From assembly GCF_018446385.1 (NCBI RefSeq), contig NC_056001.1, positions 10,782,672 to 10,846,671 of the forward strand: 64,000 nucleotides of DNA. The letters run 5' to 3'. The notes under the pieces are model-generated. The model was not told the origin of the DNA. It saw only the letters and a list, made by a program, of their open reading frames with translations, and did no database searches. A program made the position numbers and the translations under genes. This DNA comes from Zingiber officinale (Eukaryota; Streptophyta; Magnoliopsida; Zingiberales; Zingiberaceae). Numbering within the stretch: position 1 is the stretch's first letter; the number at the start of each line of letters is the position of its first letter. Positions 39,124 through 51,391 of the stretch are shown here, in pieces.

Positions 39124-40957
39124 ATGGGTGGTGAGAGCTGCATCCCAACCTTGGCCATGGTCACTGTGCAGGTGGGGTACGCAGGCATGAACGTGCTATC
39201 CAAGTTGGCCTTGGACGACGGCATGAGCCCTTTTGTCATCACTGCTTACCGGCAGGTCGTCGCCACTCTGATCCTCTTCCCTATTGCTTTCTTTCTCGAG
39301 AGGTACATTATCTAATTCATTAAGCAGGCTGATTACGTTGAAAGTTCTGTTCGTGTCAGAATTAATGGCCTCCTTGGGCGAGTCCCGAGCTTAGTTAGGT
39401 TTCGAATTGAACTAGTTTAATTTGGTATCTGCAGAGAAGCTTTCAGGTTGATCACAGGCAAAGTCATCGTCCAGATTCTCTTCAGCTCCATCTTTGGGTG
39501 AGTCTTCAGCAGAGTGATGATTTTAAGAGCATGGAAACCAGAGAGTAGGTGGCAACTTGCTAACTAAGTTAGATGCCCTATAAGGAGGAAGTCAGAGCTT
39601 GCATGTGCATGCTGTGCAAAAATGATCACCATCAAAAACATTATGTTTAAATGCAAAAAAAAATAAACTCACTGTTTTAATTTATTTGACTAGATTTTTT
39701 TACATGGAAACATAGAAGAAAATAGATGGTGATAGGCTTATGATGGAAACAGGGCAACGTTGAACCAGGTTCTGTACTTTCTCGGGCTTAAATTATCAAC
39801 CCCAACGATCGCGTGTGCCCTCACCAACATCCTCCCTGCCATCACGTTCATCATCGCAATCCCTTTCAGGTATCGTTAAAGTAACAAGAGCTTTTTAATA
39901 TATATTATTAAGGATCTACGTTACCAGTTGGTTAAATTTTGCTCTGGTGCGTGCAGAATGGAGACGGTGGGTTTTAGAACACTAGCAGGCCAGGCCAAAG
40001 TCGTAGGAACAGTTCTATGCGTAGGCGGCTCCATGCTGATGACTTTCTACAGAGGAGGCCTCATCAGGATGTGGTCATCTCCTATTCACTGGAGGTACGC
40101 CGAGGAGATGAGCAGGAACGCCGGCGCCGACGCCGGCAGCCAGAACATGGCCCTCGGTGCCGCCTTGGTCATCGTCAGCTGCTTAGCTTGGGCAATATGG
40201 TTCATCATCCAAGTACGAGAAACAATAATTACGATCGTATTGCACAAAGAAATATTGTTAACACGCAGCTAGCGCATGCGCAGGCAAAGATGAGCAAGAG
40301 CTTCTCTTCTCCTTACACCAGCTCGGCCATGTTGTGCTTCATGGCAGGCGTCCAGTGCCTGGTTTTAGCTGCCTGTACCGACAGAAAAGCGTCAGCGTGG
40401 GCGATGGGTTGGGACATCAGGCTCGCCGCCTCCGTCTATGCTGTACCCGCATACACAAATCCATAAGCATTCGCAAACTGGTTAACTAAATGAATCACGC
40501 CAAATTCGCTCAACTGAATCGATTTATTTTTTTCAGGGCTTGATTGGCTCCGGATTGGCCGTTTCACTCATGTCATGGTGCATTGCGAAAAGAGGTCCTC
40601 TGTTCGTCTCAATGTTCAGCCCGCTGCTCCTGATTACTGTGGCAGTCTTCGGCTGGGCGATCCTCGATGAGAAGCTCTACGTGGGAAGGTTAATATTGCA
40701 GTATAACTTGTTCAGTATCGAAGCGTATATGAATCTGAGACGGGCTCTCTGTTTGCAGTGCAATAGGATCAGTGTTGATAGTTGGAGGGCTGTACATGGT
40801 TCTTTGGGGAAAAGGAAGGGAGATTAAGCAGCTGGGTCAGATTCAGGTAGTAGACAAAGAGGAAGATGACGAGGAAGGAGGGTCTTTGTCTGCAATTAGT
40901 CTGGCAGTGCTCTCTAGTACTCCCAAGTCACCAAGACATCAGGTCGAAGCAGAGTAG
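39124..40957 (+). CDS. WAT1-related protein (nodulin MtN21 / EamA transporter), seven exons
   Basis: Integral membrane carrier of the plant drug/metabolite transporter type; characterised relatives move auxin or amino acids at the tonoplast or plasma membrane. Exons 39124-39302, 39435-39497, 39753-39869, 39957-40212, 40284-40442, 40537-40688 and 40759-40957 total 1125 bases, 374 residues, with all junctions in phase. Two EamA repeats are expected to form ten membrane helices. Family motifs: [84 protein letters not shown] and [20 protein letters not shown]. The C-terminal tail ([12 protein letters not shown]) is acidic and cytosolic. The exon pattern and length are usual for the family. Substrate cannot be told from sequence. 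Confidence 0.93.
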
Positions 40958-43304
40958 TTTAAGCTCGACGCAAAGGAGTGCTAGCTTCCATTCATGGGTG
41001 TGATTCAATGATCTGCGCAGTATGGCTCTATGCTTATGGATCATTTTCAATGCATGGTCTAACGATGCTGAAGATAATCAATCACTATGCACTCGCTTAG
41101 TGGTGAATGATGTCGTTGTACTTAAGTTTGGTCGCGAAGTAACAGTAGTTGTTTAGTTTAATGATAAATTAGTTTAATTCAAGCTAACAAAAGCTTGTTG
41201 ACAAAATTATAATCACATTCAATTAATTATAACTTGGAACAAGTCTAATTGTGACCAAATACCACAGGCCCAACATGCAACCCAAGAAGATTACGAAATG
41301 AACCCATCTCAATCATATTAATTCCAACACCAAACACTGAGGGTCGAAACATCATGCGGAAATATACTTTAAAAGAAGCTGCAATTAAAATCAACTTCAA
41401 AAACCATTTACGCCATCAAGTTACCAAATATGATCATCTAATAGAGTAAATAGAACGAAGGGGAGTCTGGTTGCAATGATCGATTTTTTGACCAATCACT
41501 TGAGTTTTTGCTCCTAATCTGGGCCTTTTTTTACTATATATGGAGCAACCATCAATTTTTGGTGTAGATAGATTTTGAACCCATGACCCAGCCTACAACT
41601 TTCTTGATCTATTGCCTACTTATAGGAGACGCTTTTGCCTCTTGTCTAGATCATTAATTGTTATCCTCCAATGAAGTTTTCCTTCCAACTGATTTCTACT
41701 TTTCATCCATGTTGACGACTCATCGATCATGTCACACTAAGAAGAATGTTTAGTCGGAGTTATCCATGTCTTCCTTCCATTCTCTTTCCCTTGTCTTTCT
41801 CGCCTCATATTGTGCCTTTGTGATGGTTGGCTAAAGCTAAGTTGGATAAGAACAGCACTTTTGAATTGGTTACTAAATGTTTACATGAAGTCATCGAGCC
41901 ATTTTGTATTTTCTGCATGTTTTGTCTTGTCATGCACTCCATCTTTTCTATAATCTCGATGGAATGCGTTTTTCATACTACAAAACCGCACTTGTTAAAG
42001 CATTATTCCTTCTTACATATATTAACAGTATTTTAATTTGTTTGTATCTTGGTCTTTCACATACTACTGTGTTTTGTGGACTACATATATTGCTTAATAT
42101 ATAGAGCGCTCACAGTGTATTTGAAATTAGATGAGATTGAAAATGCTGCGAAAAAAATTACAAAGTTGATGAATGTTTACTTGGTTACTCGAAACGGCCG
42201 GTGATGATGTCTGATGGCAACTTAATGTGACGTGAATTATTTAGAAACCATTAAAAAATTCACCAGTATGATTCAGAATTCAGATATCCTACTGATTAAC
42301 TAGCTTATGGTTTCATTTATTTTTCAGTTTATTATTGTTGTTTTATAACAAAAACGAAGTGTAGATATATGGTATGGTACTTGGAAGTAGTGCTCCTTAA
42401 CCTGTCTAGTTTGCTATAAAATTCAATGGAGTAGCCCTAGATTTCTCGTGTAAGATCAAGATTGGACCTCTGGATGAAATTGACTCTGGAGAAAATTTGC
42501 TTTCTATAGTAAACATTAATATGCAATTTATGTAGAAATCTTTCTACTTGCGTCAGGAGGCCATTTAGTAAAAAGATCAGTAGTGAGACATACAACTGTG
42601 CAGTTTATTCTGAAAATGAAAGATTCACTATTCAGATAACAACTTGTGAGATGATGAAGACCTGCAAATGTGGTTTGCAACTAGGAATTAATGCCTATTT
42701 CTTGCCCTGTCATTTTCACCTCAAGGAAGAGGACCCGCAATCCTTTCAGATGATAGTGAAAACACTAGACAAAGACAATACAGATCACAGTCAGGGTGCA
42801 CGAGAGAGAGAGAATTTCTCATCATACACGTTCACAACATTAAAAGTTCCACCTTCGTACCATAAAACTGCCAATGTAGGTGATGCTGAAGTTTTCTGTA
42901 GTCTCGACATATCCCGTGTTATGAAAATTCATATTTATCTATCACTTAAAGTCCAGATGAGTCCAACATAACCTTGAGAGAATGAGACTCTGCTCAGATA
43001 AATATTCAAATCTGATTGAATCGACTCGATATATTTATCCTAGAAATTCAAGTTTGATTAAGCACGAGTCCACTAAAAAACAAATTATCCCTATATTTTT
43101 TTTCCTTAATTATTTCATATTTCCCGCATGCACTTTTCATTAAATCAAAATTTTTGATTTTATTTAATTAAATTTTTAAAACACATGTCAATTTATTAGA
43201 AATTTTAATTAAATTAAAATTTTACAAACTCCACGCAAGTTGCCTCTTATTTTTCCTTTTATCTACAGAGCCACAAGTGCCCCTCTCTATCTCCTTATTT
43301 TTCC
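40958..43304. other. Intergenic, with a possible hAT transposase relic
   Basis: No intact gene. Around 42070-42190 the translations CGLHILLN and, in another frame, LDEIENAAKKITKLMNVYLV recall the DUF659 zone of hAT transposases (C-x-x-H-x-[IL]-N-L .. I-x-x-x-x-K-x-I-T-x-x-[IM]-x-N). It is much decayed. Together with the hAT 3' end beyond the CACTA element it may be one older hAT copy, but this is weak. Confidence 0.3.
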
Positions 43305-43319
43305 TCTCACTACAAAAAA

Positions 43320-43525
43320 ATATAGTTTTACCGACGGAATTACTGACGGAAAAAACTTTCCGTTGGTAACCCTTAATTTTACCGATGGAATGTTTATTCC
43401 GTTGGTAACCCATAATTTTATCGACAGAATACTTGATTCCGTCGGTAAAATCCTAAGTTTACCGACGGGATAAAGTATTCCGTCGGTAAAATTAAGGGTT
43501 ACCGACGGAAAACTTTTCGTCGGCA
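43320..43525. repeat. Left subterminal repeats of the CACTA element
   Basis: About ten copies of a 12-14 bp word around TACCGACGGAAT or ATTCCGTCGGTAA in both orientations, able to form hairpins. The family uses such arrays as transposase binding sites. Confidence 0.9.
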
Positions 43526-44124
43526 AACACGCCTAATTAACCTATCGCGAACCCTTTCTTTCCACGCCCGCGGACGACGATGGCGAGCTAGGTTTTCCTC
43601 CGATCGGTCGGTAAGTCGAATCTCACTATTTCTTTCGGTTTTTCTCGTTCCCCTTCCCTCGGTGGCGGGTTTGTCGGCCGGTGGCGGCCGCCAGTGGGCC
43701 GCTATACCGACCGGCAGCGGCCAGCGGGCCGCTGCATGTGCCGGCTGCGAGCGGCCCGCTGGCCGCTGTGTCGGTTGCTGGTGAGCTGGTTGTTCTAAAC
43801 GCTGCCTTGGTGAACGTTGTTGCGTTGGACACTGCTGTGTTGGTCGGTAGCAATAGTTTATGTTTTGTACTTGTTAATTTTTAGTAAAATTTTGTACTAA
43901 GTTGTTTTTATTTTGTAAACAGATAGCATTTGCTGCTCTTCTCCGGTTGACCTACACATCTTCAGGTATATTTTAGTAAATTGTACTTTATATTATTTAG
44001 CATGATTTAATTTAGATATATGTTATATTTGTATATTAATCTGTAACATAATATAGTTATTTCATTTGTAATGTGTTTGTACGTTAATATTTGCTAATTT
44101 TCAATTTATTAGTTTAAGGTCAAA

Positions 44125-47100
44125 ATGTCTATAAACAAAGCTTGGATGTACAATCATTTGGAAAATGAGTTTATTAGAGATGATTTTATTGCTGAAGTTG
44201 AAGAATTTGTGAACTTTGCTAAGAGTCATCCAGAATGCATGAATGGTGATGAGTTACGGTGCCCGTGTAATCTTAAGAAATGTAGGAATAGAGCTTTTCG
44301 TGATGAGGATACCGTGAAGGTTCACATATGCAGAAATGGTTTTATACCAAATTACTATAATTGGTATTGTCACGGGGAGCCTTATGTGTATGAATCAATT
44401 GGACCCTCTGGTGGGACGTCATCTGCCACAACTTATACTGCTCCTGATATCTCAACTAATGATATTGCAATGCAGTCAATAGTTCACGATGTGATGAATG
44501 TTGCAGTTGATTATTCTAATATAGATGAAACACAAACACCTGAATATCAGCAACTATATGAAATGTTAAAGGCTAGTGAAAGAGAAGTGTGGGAAGATAA
44601 TGATCTACGTGAATGCAAAATCTGTACACACCCTCGTTATAAGCATGGTACTCGTATAACAGGGTAGAAGAAGAAAAAAATTGCTTGGAAAGTGATGTAT
44701 TGTTTTCCGTTAACCACTAGACTTCAACGTTTGTATGCATCTACTGCCACAGCTTGCCACATGATGTGACATCATGAACATGAGCACGATGGAGCGCTGA
44801 TGTGTTATCCTTGTGATTCCCCTGCATGGAAAAATCTTGATGATTTATTTCCCTCGTCTGCAATTGAACCACGTAATGTGAGATTGAGACTTTCTGCCGA
44901 TGGATTTCAGCCATTTGGTCAGTCAGGACAACAATATTCATCTTGGCTAGTTATATTAACACCGTACAATTTATCACCATGGATGTGTATGAAGGATGAA
45001 TTTATGTTCCTTACAGTACTTATTCCTGGTCCAACAAATCCAAAAGAGAAGATAGATGTTTTCTTGCAACATTTGATTGCCGAGTTGAATGAATTATGAA
45101 ATGTAGGGTCAGTGACTTACGATGTTGCAAGTAAAACTAATTTTAGATTGCATGCTACATTATTATGGACAATCAGTGATTTTTCAGCATTCTCAATGTT
45201 GTCGGGATGGAGCACGGCTGGTAAATTAGCTTGTCCACACTGTATGACAGATTCTGATGCATTTTCATTACCTTACAGTGGGAAAGTATTTTTGTTTGAT
45301 AATCACTGTAAATTTTTAGCAATTGATCACTCTTTTAGGCGAAATAAGAAATTCTTTTTAAAAAATGTTGTAGTCAGAAAATTTGCTCCAACCCATGTTT
45401 CAGGTGAAGAAATTATTGAGCAAATAGATAGTTATGGATTTCTACCAGTATCTCAACTTGGTTCCGATGAGTTAAATAAATACATTATTAGGATGTGCAA
45501 GTGTGGTTGGAAGAAAAGAAGTATTTTTTTGGGAGCTACCGTATTGAAAGCATCTACTTATTAGACATAATTTGGATGTCATTCATATTGAGAAAATTTT
45601 CTTCGATAATATTTTCAACACTGTGATGAACGTGCCTGGAAGTACTAAAGACACTGCAAAATCACGTGAAGAATTAAAGGAATTAGTTAATAGACCAGAG
45701 TTGCATCAGGATGAAACAACCAACAGATTTCTGAAAGCTTGTTATACATTAGACAAAGATAGTAAGCAAGATTTATGTAATTGGTTGAAAGAAATTAAAT
45801 TTCCAGATAGATATGCCTCAAATATAGCTAGATGCGTGGATGTGAATAAATTAAAGATGTTTGGAATGAAAAGTCATGACTGTCATGTATTCATGCAAAG
45901 ATTTATTCCAGTAGCCTTCTATGACTTACTTCCTCAACATGTTTGGCAAACACTCACTGAATTGAGTCTATTTTTTAGAGATTTGACAGCGAGATGTATT
46001 ATGATGGATGATATGTTTCGGCTAGAAACAGGCATTCCTCTTATATTATGTAAGCTGGAGCACATATTTCCACCTAGATTTTTTGATTCAATGGAATATC
46101 TACCAGTGCATTTACCATACGAGACACAAATATGAGGGCCTGTGCAGTACAGATGGGTGTATCCATTTGAACGGTTTTTGAGGAAATTAAAAAAAATGTT
46201 CGTAACAAAGCAAGAGTTGAGGGTCAATCTGTAATGCTTATCTGGTTGAAGAAGCATCTTCTTTCTGTTCATATTATTTTACTGATAATGTGCAAACAAG
46301 ACATCGCAAATGTCCTAGAAATTCTGACGATGTTCAGACGATAGACCCATCGATGCTTTTTATTTTCAAATTTCCTGGTAAGTCAATGGGTGTATCACGT
46401 TCTAGAAGGTTAACCGAAGATGAATACCATGCTGCAAGAACATACATACTATTAAACTGTGAAGATGTCAAACCATACATAAAGTAAGTTAACTTCTCTA
46501 AGTAAATAATTATTCATTCTTATATATTTTTCTTGATATCCCAATATTTATATAATTACCTTCTTTCTCAGCTTGTACGAACAACAACTATATATACAAA
46601 ATCCATCAATTGCTGCAAGTGAGGTAGCTGCAAAATTAGAGATCGAATTTGCACTATGGTTTCAAATATATGTAAGTTACAAAATTTATAATTTTTTTTC
46701 CTTCAATCCTATTAATAGGTGTCATAATTTATATGTGGACTATATTTTATAGGTGAAAGACCGTAGAATATCAAATGTGCAAGATGATAGGATAATGAAT
46801 ATTGCATCAGACCCGCTCCGTAAAATTAAGGTGTACTCTGGTTATTATGTTAATGACCTTAAATTTCACGTGGTACAAAAAGATTCACAAAGATTAACTT
46901 ATAATTCTGGTGTTTGCGTCAAAGGATCTATGGACAACAATAATACTGAGTTTGATTACTATGGTAGATTTGAGGAGATCATAGAGATTGAATATCCTGC
47001 ATTACCAATAAAGAGGTGTGTGTTGTTCAAGTGTTCATGGTATGATCCGACCCCAAGAATAGGTACTAGAATTTATCCAAATTATAATTTAGTTGAGGTT

Positions 47101-47391
47101 AATGCAAACAAAATATTCAACAAATTTGAGCTTTTCATTTTTGGGATACAAGCGGGTCAGGTTTTCTATCTTGAATACCCTATGAAGAGAAGAAGATCTA
47201 GTGAATGGTTGTCTGTTTGTCGAATCAAGTCTCGCTCAACCATAGAGATGTCGAACACAATCACTCCTCAAAATCATGATGCATTTCAGATTGATGAAGT
47301 AGAGAGACATTTAGTTGATTTACAACTCCAATCTACTTGTCAATTACTTGTAGATGTTAATGTCACTTACGAAGAGATTGATGATGGATAG
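44125..47391 (+). pseudogene. TNP2-like CACTA transposase, decayed
   Basis: Domains in order: a transposase-associated N-terminus (MSINKAWMYNHLENEFIRDD then CPCNLKKCRN, 44125-44400); the DDE core of the Transposase_21 type from about 44670 to 45560 (CPHCMTDSDAFSLPYSGKVF, then NKKFFL); DUF4218 at about 45900-46500 (LPQHVWQTLTELSLFFRDLT and PVHLPYE); DUF4216 at about 46990-47220 (VLFKCSWYDPTP then YPNYNLVEVN). The frame is interrupted by stops near 44665, 45097, 45562 and 46133 and needs at least two introns (near 46484-46570 and 46670-46752). Several stops are TGG-to-TGA or TGG-to-TAG type changes, as expected from cytosine methylation decay. Confidence 0.9.
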
Positions 47392-47602
47392 ATGTCCAAC
47401 AGTGAGTATGAAGTTGAACTAAGCTCATCTAGCGAAGAGGACATAGAAATTGTACAGAGTTGATTAGTCAGATGGTAACGATGATTAAGTATTAAAATTA
47501 GTAATCATCAAGTAAGTTATGCTTTCGTATTAATTTGTATTTTTATTATCATTTTCATCACCTTATTATTATGTGTTGCAATGTTGTTTTACAGATATCA
47601 TT

Positions 47603-48899
47603 ATGGCAGAGCAGCAACCTGTAGCACTACGTGACTACAAGGTCCTTAAAGTCATCGGGCACTTGTACGTATTTTTTTCTTATATTAATTCAAGTTAATA
47701 TATAATTGATTTCTCTTAACTTAATATTATTTTCTGCAGGTTCACTCCAGATGTCCATCGAGTTGCCACATATATCACGGGAAAATTCAAAGAACGAGTT
47801 AGCGCGTCTGGTACTACATGGAGGCATGTATATCAGGAGATGAAGCTATTTTACTATAATGAATTTGTGGTACGTAAATTTAATATATTTGCTATTTTAG
47901 TTAATATAGTTATCACTTAACTTAAATGCTTAACTTATAATTGTAGGAAAGGTATACATGGGAGGATAGGAATGAAGAAGAATTTAAATCTACATGGAAT
48001 ACATACTGTGCCAAACTATACAGAGACCATATGTATTACATGAGAAAGAAGAACGTTAGACCTGCGTATGTTTCCGAGGCGATATGGAGTGCATGGACGA
48101 CCACCTGGGCTGCAGAAAGATGGCAGACAAATGCTGAAAAGGCAAAAGCAAATAGAAATACAAAATCAGGTGGCCCGAGCACTGGAACCGCTTGGCATAC
48201 GTCAGAATCCAGATCTATTGTAGAGCATACCATGGATCTGGTGAGTAAAATTTAAAGTTATACATTGTAACAAATTATGTATTTATTAGCAAACTTGTAT
48301 AATTTCATCTAAAATTTTTTTGTATGTAGGGACGCGAGCTTGCCCGACAACCCACATGTATGGAGGTCTTTCTCAAGACCCATAAGAAGAAGGATGGATC
48401 ATTTGTTGATTCTCGATCTCAGACTCTCCATGTAGGATTATTAACTTTATTACATTTGTTCATTTCTATCTTAATTAATAGTCAGTAATACTGATTAAAT
48501 TGGATATTATATTTTTGTTTACAGCAACAAATGACAGAAAGGGTGACTCAGACATCTCAGCCATCAGTAAAGGGGGGAGATTCACAGTCTTTATCCACCG
48601 ACGCTCTAAATAAGATTTATTATGATGTTGTCGGTGGAAGGACAAAAAACTCTACCCTCTACGGCCTGGGCTCTCAAGCAAAAGTTGCATTTGATTGTCT
48701 GAGAAATCCGGTTGGTCGTGCTAGTTCCTCTTCATCTAGTGAGATGCAGTCCTTAAGACGTGAAAATCAAGAACTGCACACTCAATTGAAATCAATGGAT
48801 CAAAGGATGGCCGATATGGATCAGTGGAGAGCTGATGAGGAGAGGAGGAGAGCCGAACGTGACAAGAGTAATGATGATCTCATGGCCCAGATGCGCTAG
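47603..48899 (+). CDS. Second CACTA gene, Transposase_24 / TNPA-like, open frame across five exons
   Basis: Exons 47603-47664, 47740-47869, 47947-48240, 48330-48431 and 48525-48899 join in phase to 320 residues with no stops: MAEQQPVALRDYKVLKVIGH.., VHRVATYITGKFKERVSASG, TWEDRNEEEF, VSEAIWSAWTTTWA, GRELARQPTCMEVFLKTHKK, then TDALNKIYYDVVGG. The pattern matches the plant transposase family Pfam PF03004. The C-terminus (SSEMQSLRRENQELHTQLKS and onward) is a coiled coil. Family members are thought to bind subterminal repeats and assist transposition. It is better preserved than the neighbouring transposase. Confidence 0.82.
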
Positions 48900-49741
48900 A
48901 TCGTGGCTAATTTCACCTAGGGGTCACATGGTTTTGAGTCACAGGAGACTCAAGATCCATCAACCGGTGATGATTAGCATTTTCTAAGGTATGTTCAATT
49001 ACACTTTATTAGTTTTTTATTTATCATAGATAGACCGTGGTAATATATTTATTCTATTTTTATATTTGGTATAATATGTTCATTTAATTTCTAAATGTTT
49101 TATTAATATATGTTTCAGGAGTCACGTTCGGTTCTATTTACATACTGACTCTTCATATGATCATATGCTCATTTTTTGTTCAGGTATCATTTTATTATAA
49201 ATAAAATTCGATATACATATATGCAAAAATGTTTATTTATATATCAACATGATCATTTGATATTTGTCTTTTGACAGGATTTCTAGCATTATCTTTCATT
49301 CTTGTATTATTTTGCGTACTTTGCACTATGGTATGTATTCTGTAACTTAGATTTATATATGACTATTTGTATTATGCAGAATTGTTTAGTTTAGTTTATT
49401 TTAGATGATTATAGTTGTTTCTAATAATATGAATGAATTGTCATGATATTGTGATTGTTTAAGTGTCGATTGTGTAAAAGTGATTGTTTATATGTGATTG
49501 TTATATATATATCTGATGTAAGTGTGGATTATATGTTTGTATGAAGATGTATGAATGAAGTGTTAGAATGTTATGATTGTTTAACTGTGGATTGTATAAA
49601 TGTGATTCTTTAATTTATGTGTGGATTATATATGTTTGTGTGGATTGATTGTAATGGATTATATCTGTGATGGTTTGTATATTTGAAATTTGTATATATG
49701 AAAATTGTCAAAACAGACAGAATTTATGATTTTTTTTTAAT
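48900..49741. other. AT-rich 3' interior of the CACTA element
   Basis: No frame is seen. Reiterated words such as TGTGATTGTTTA, GTGGATTATAT and TGATTGT occur at 49440-49680. Confidence 0.6.
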
Positions 49742-50125
49742 TTACTGACGGAATACCGATGTAAATAAGCATCCATCGGTAAATATCGAAAAAACCTACC
49801 GATGGAAACACTAATTTCCGTTGGTATCTCAATATATTACCGACGGAAATAGGTGTTTCTGTCGGTAATTACCGACGGAAACCATATTCCGTCGGTAATA
49901 TACCGACGGAAAAGGGCTTCCGTCGGTAGTCTTTCCCCGGCCAAAATCCCTGTTCCGGCAATGTCTCCGACGGAATTATGGTCCGTCGGTATATTATTAT
50001 CGACAGAAATTCCTACGTCCGTCGGTAATGACGTTTCTGACAAATCGGTTACTGACAACTGTATTTCCGTCGGTAATCTATTATACCGACGAAAGTCCGA
50101 CAGATAATTCCGTCGGTAAAACTGT
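49742..50125. repeat. Right subterminal repeats of the CACTA element
   Basis: More than ten TACCGACGGAA / TTCCGTCGGTA words in both orientations, mirroring the left array. Confidence 0.9.
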
Positions 50126-50556
50126 TTTTTTTTTTGTAGTGTCTTATCTGCAAAGTTATAGGTGCGAAAGATTTTAATTTTAATCCTCTTTTTCCGTCAC
50201 TAGGTTCGAGTAGATCTGTTTATTTTTAGAATGAATTTCCTTCGAGCAATCGAGCTCCTTTCTCGGCGACGTAATCTCTCAATTTCTTGAAAATCTTTAC
50301 ATTATCATTCTCATGATATTTTATATTCATGTCTTATACAGGTGTTCGACAGTAACTCGACAAGTACAAGCGCGACATCCTTTCTCTCGAATAGCACACG
50401 ATATCGGTATGACCATTGTCGTAGGTATATTTTCTTTTGATATTATCTATATGAGTCAACTACTATTTTTTATTTTAATAAATCGATTAAATTTATTAAC
50501 AGATTTATTAATTAATTTGATTATTTTTATTTAATGAGTTTGTTCAATGAGAGTTG

Positions 50557-50798
50557 GTTGAAAAAATTGATAATGATATAATAATTAATGAGTTTGATTC
50601 TAAAAAAAATCGAAGAGCACAATTTCAATAGCATTTTTTGCTCTATGCTTTAATTTTGAATGTATTGAATATTAGTACTATTGTTCTATAATTTCAAAAA
50701 ATTAATAATCGTTTTTTGTTTATATTTTTGAATCAATTAATTTATTATATCTTGATGATCAACACCAGGTAAATTTAGATTCTTGCTACGCCCCTGAC
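50557..50798 (+). mobile_element. 3' end of an hAT element with the last codons of its transposase
   Basis: A short frame at 50557-50631 reads VEKIDNDIIINEFDSKKNRR and then AQFQ-stop, resembling the common C-terminus of Tip100-type hAT transposases (I-x-x-x-x-I-I-x-x-F-x-x-K-K-x-R). It is followed about 170 bases later by TTGCTACGCCCCTG ending at 50798, which is a hAT terminus related to that of the element at 17508. The 5' end was not found; the CACTA insertion 400 bases upstream may separate it. Confidence 0.55.
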
Positions 50799-50814
50799 TA
50801 AAAGGGTCCATGTC

Positions 50815-51391
50815 TCAACTTTCGATCCCAACATTCCCTCTCGTTCAATCATAGATCCCGATATTGTCTTGGCTTCGGCTTCAGCAGTCGACGTCCTTCC
50901 ATCTTGGTTTCAGCTATTGGCTCCCTCGCAGTCTCGGTCTCAACTACTGACTTCCTCTCAATCTCAATCTCAGTTGCTGATATCCTCCATGATTTTGTCT
51001 CAGTCTTAAATCCTAGCAACCTATCTCGGGCTTAACAACCGACATTCTTATGTCTCAGTTTCAACTATCAGATCCCTCTTAGTGTCAGTCTCAACTACTG
51101 ACTTCCTCAATCTCAGCCTTGGTAGTCAGTATCTTCCATGACTATCTCAGTCTTAGATCCTAGCATCTTGTCTCAGCCTCAACAGTTACAATCCTTTTAT
51201 CTCGGTTATAGCTACTGACTCCCTCTCAATCTCGGTCTCAGCTATTGACTTTCTTTTAATCTCGGCCTCATTTGCTGGCATCCTCCATGACTCTATCTCA
51301 GTGTCGAATCCTAGCATCTTGGTCTGAGCATTCAGCATCCTTCTGTCTCGATTTCAGCTATCGACTCCCTCTTAGTCTCGGTCTTAGTTTC
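50815..51391. repeat. Satellite-like array with 149-bp period (left part)
   Basis: The marker TCCTCCATGA (or TCTTCCATGA) occurs at 50983, 51132 and 51281, exactly 149 bases apart each time, within CTCGGTCTCAGCTACTGAC-type C/T-rich units. The units are degenerate. The array continues after the inserted LTR. Confidence 0.85.

Larger units (their letters stand above)
43308..50141 (+). mobile_element. CACTA (En/Spm) DNA transposon, 6.8 kb, complete ends
   Basis: Ends are CACTACAAAAAAA (43308) and its complement TTTTTTTGTAGTG (50141), with a 3-bp duplication TCT (43305-43307 and 50142-50144). Subterminal regions at both ends (43320-43525 and 49742-50125) hold many copies of TTACCGACGGAAT in both orientations, the expected transposase binding array. 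Inside are a TNP2-like transposase gene and a second gene. The transposase has several in-frame stops, so this copy is probably not autonomous. Confidence 0.96.

Noticed and set aside
42651-42971. 106-codon frame as a possible gene
   Set aside because: No codon bias or family resemblance; surrounded by repeat relics.
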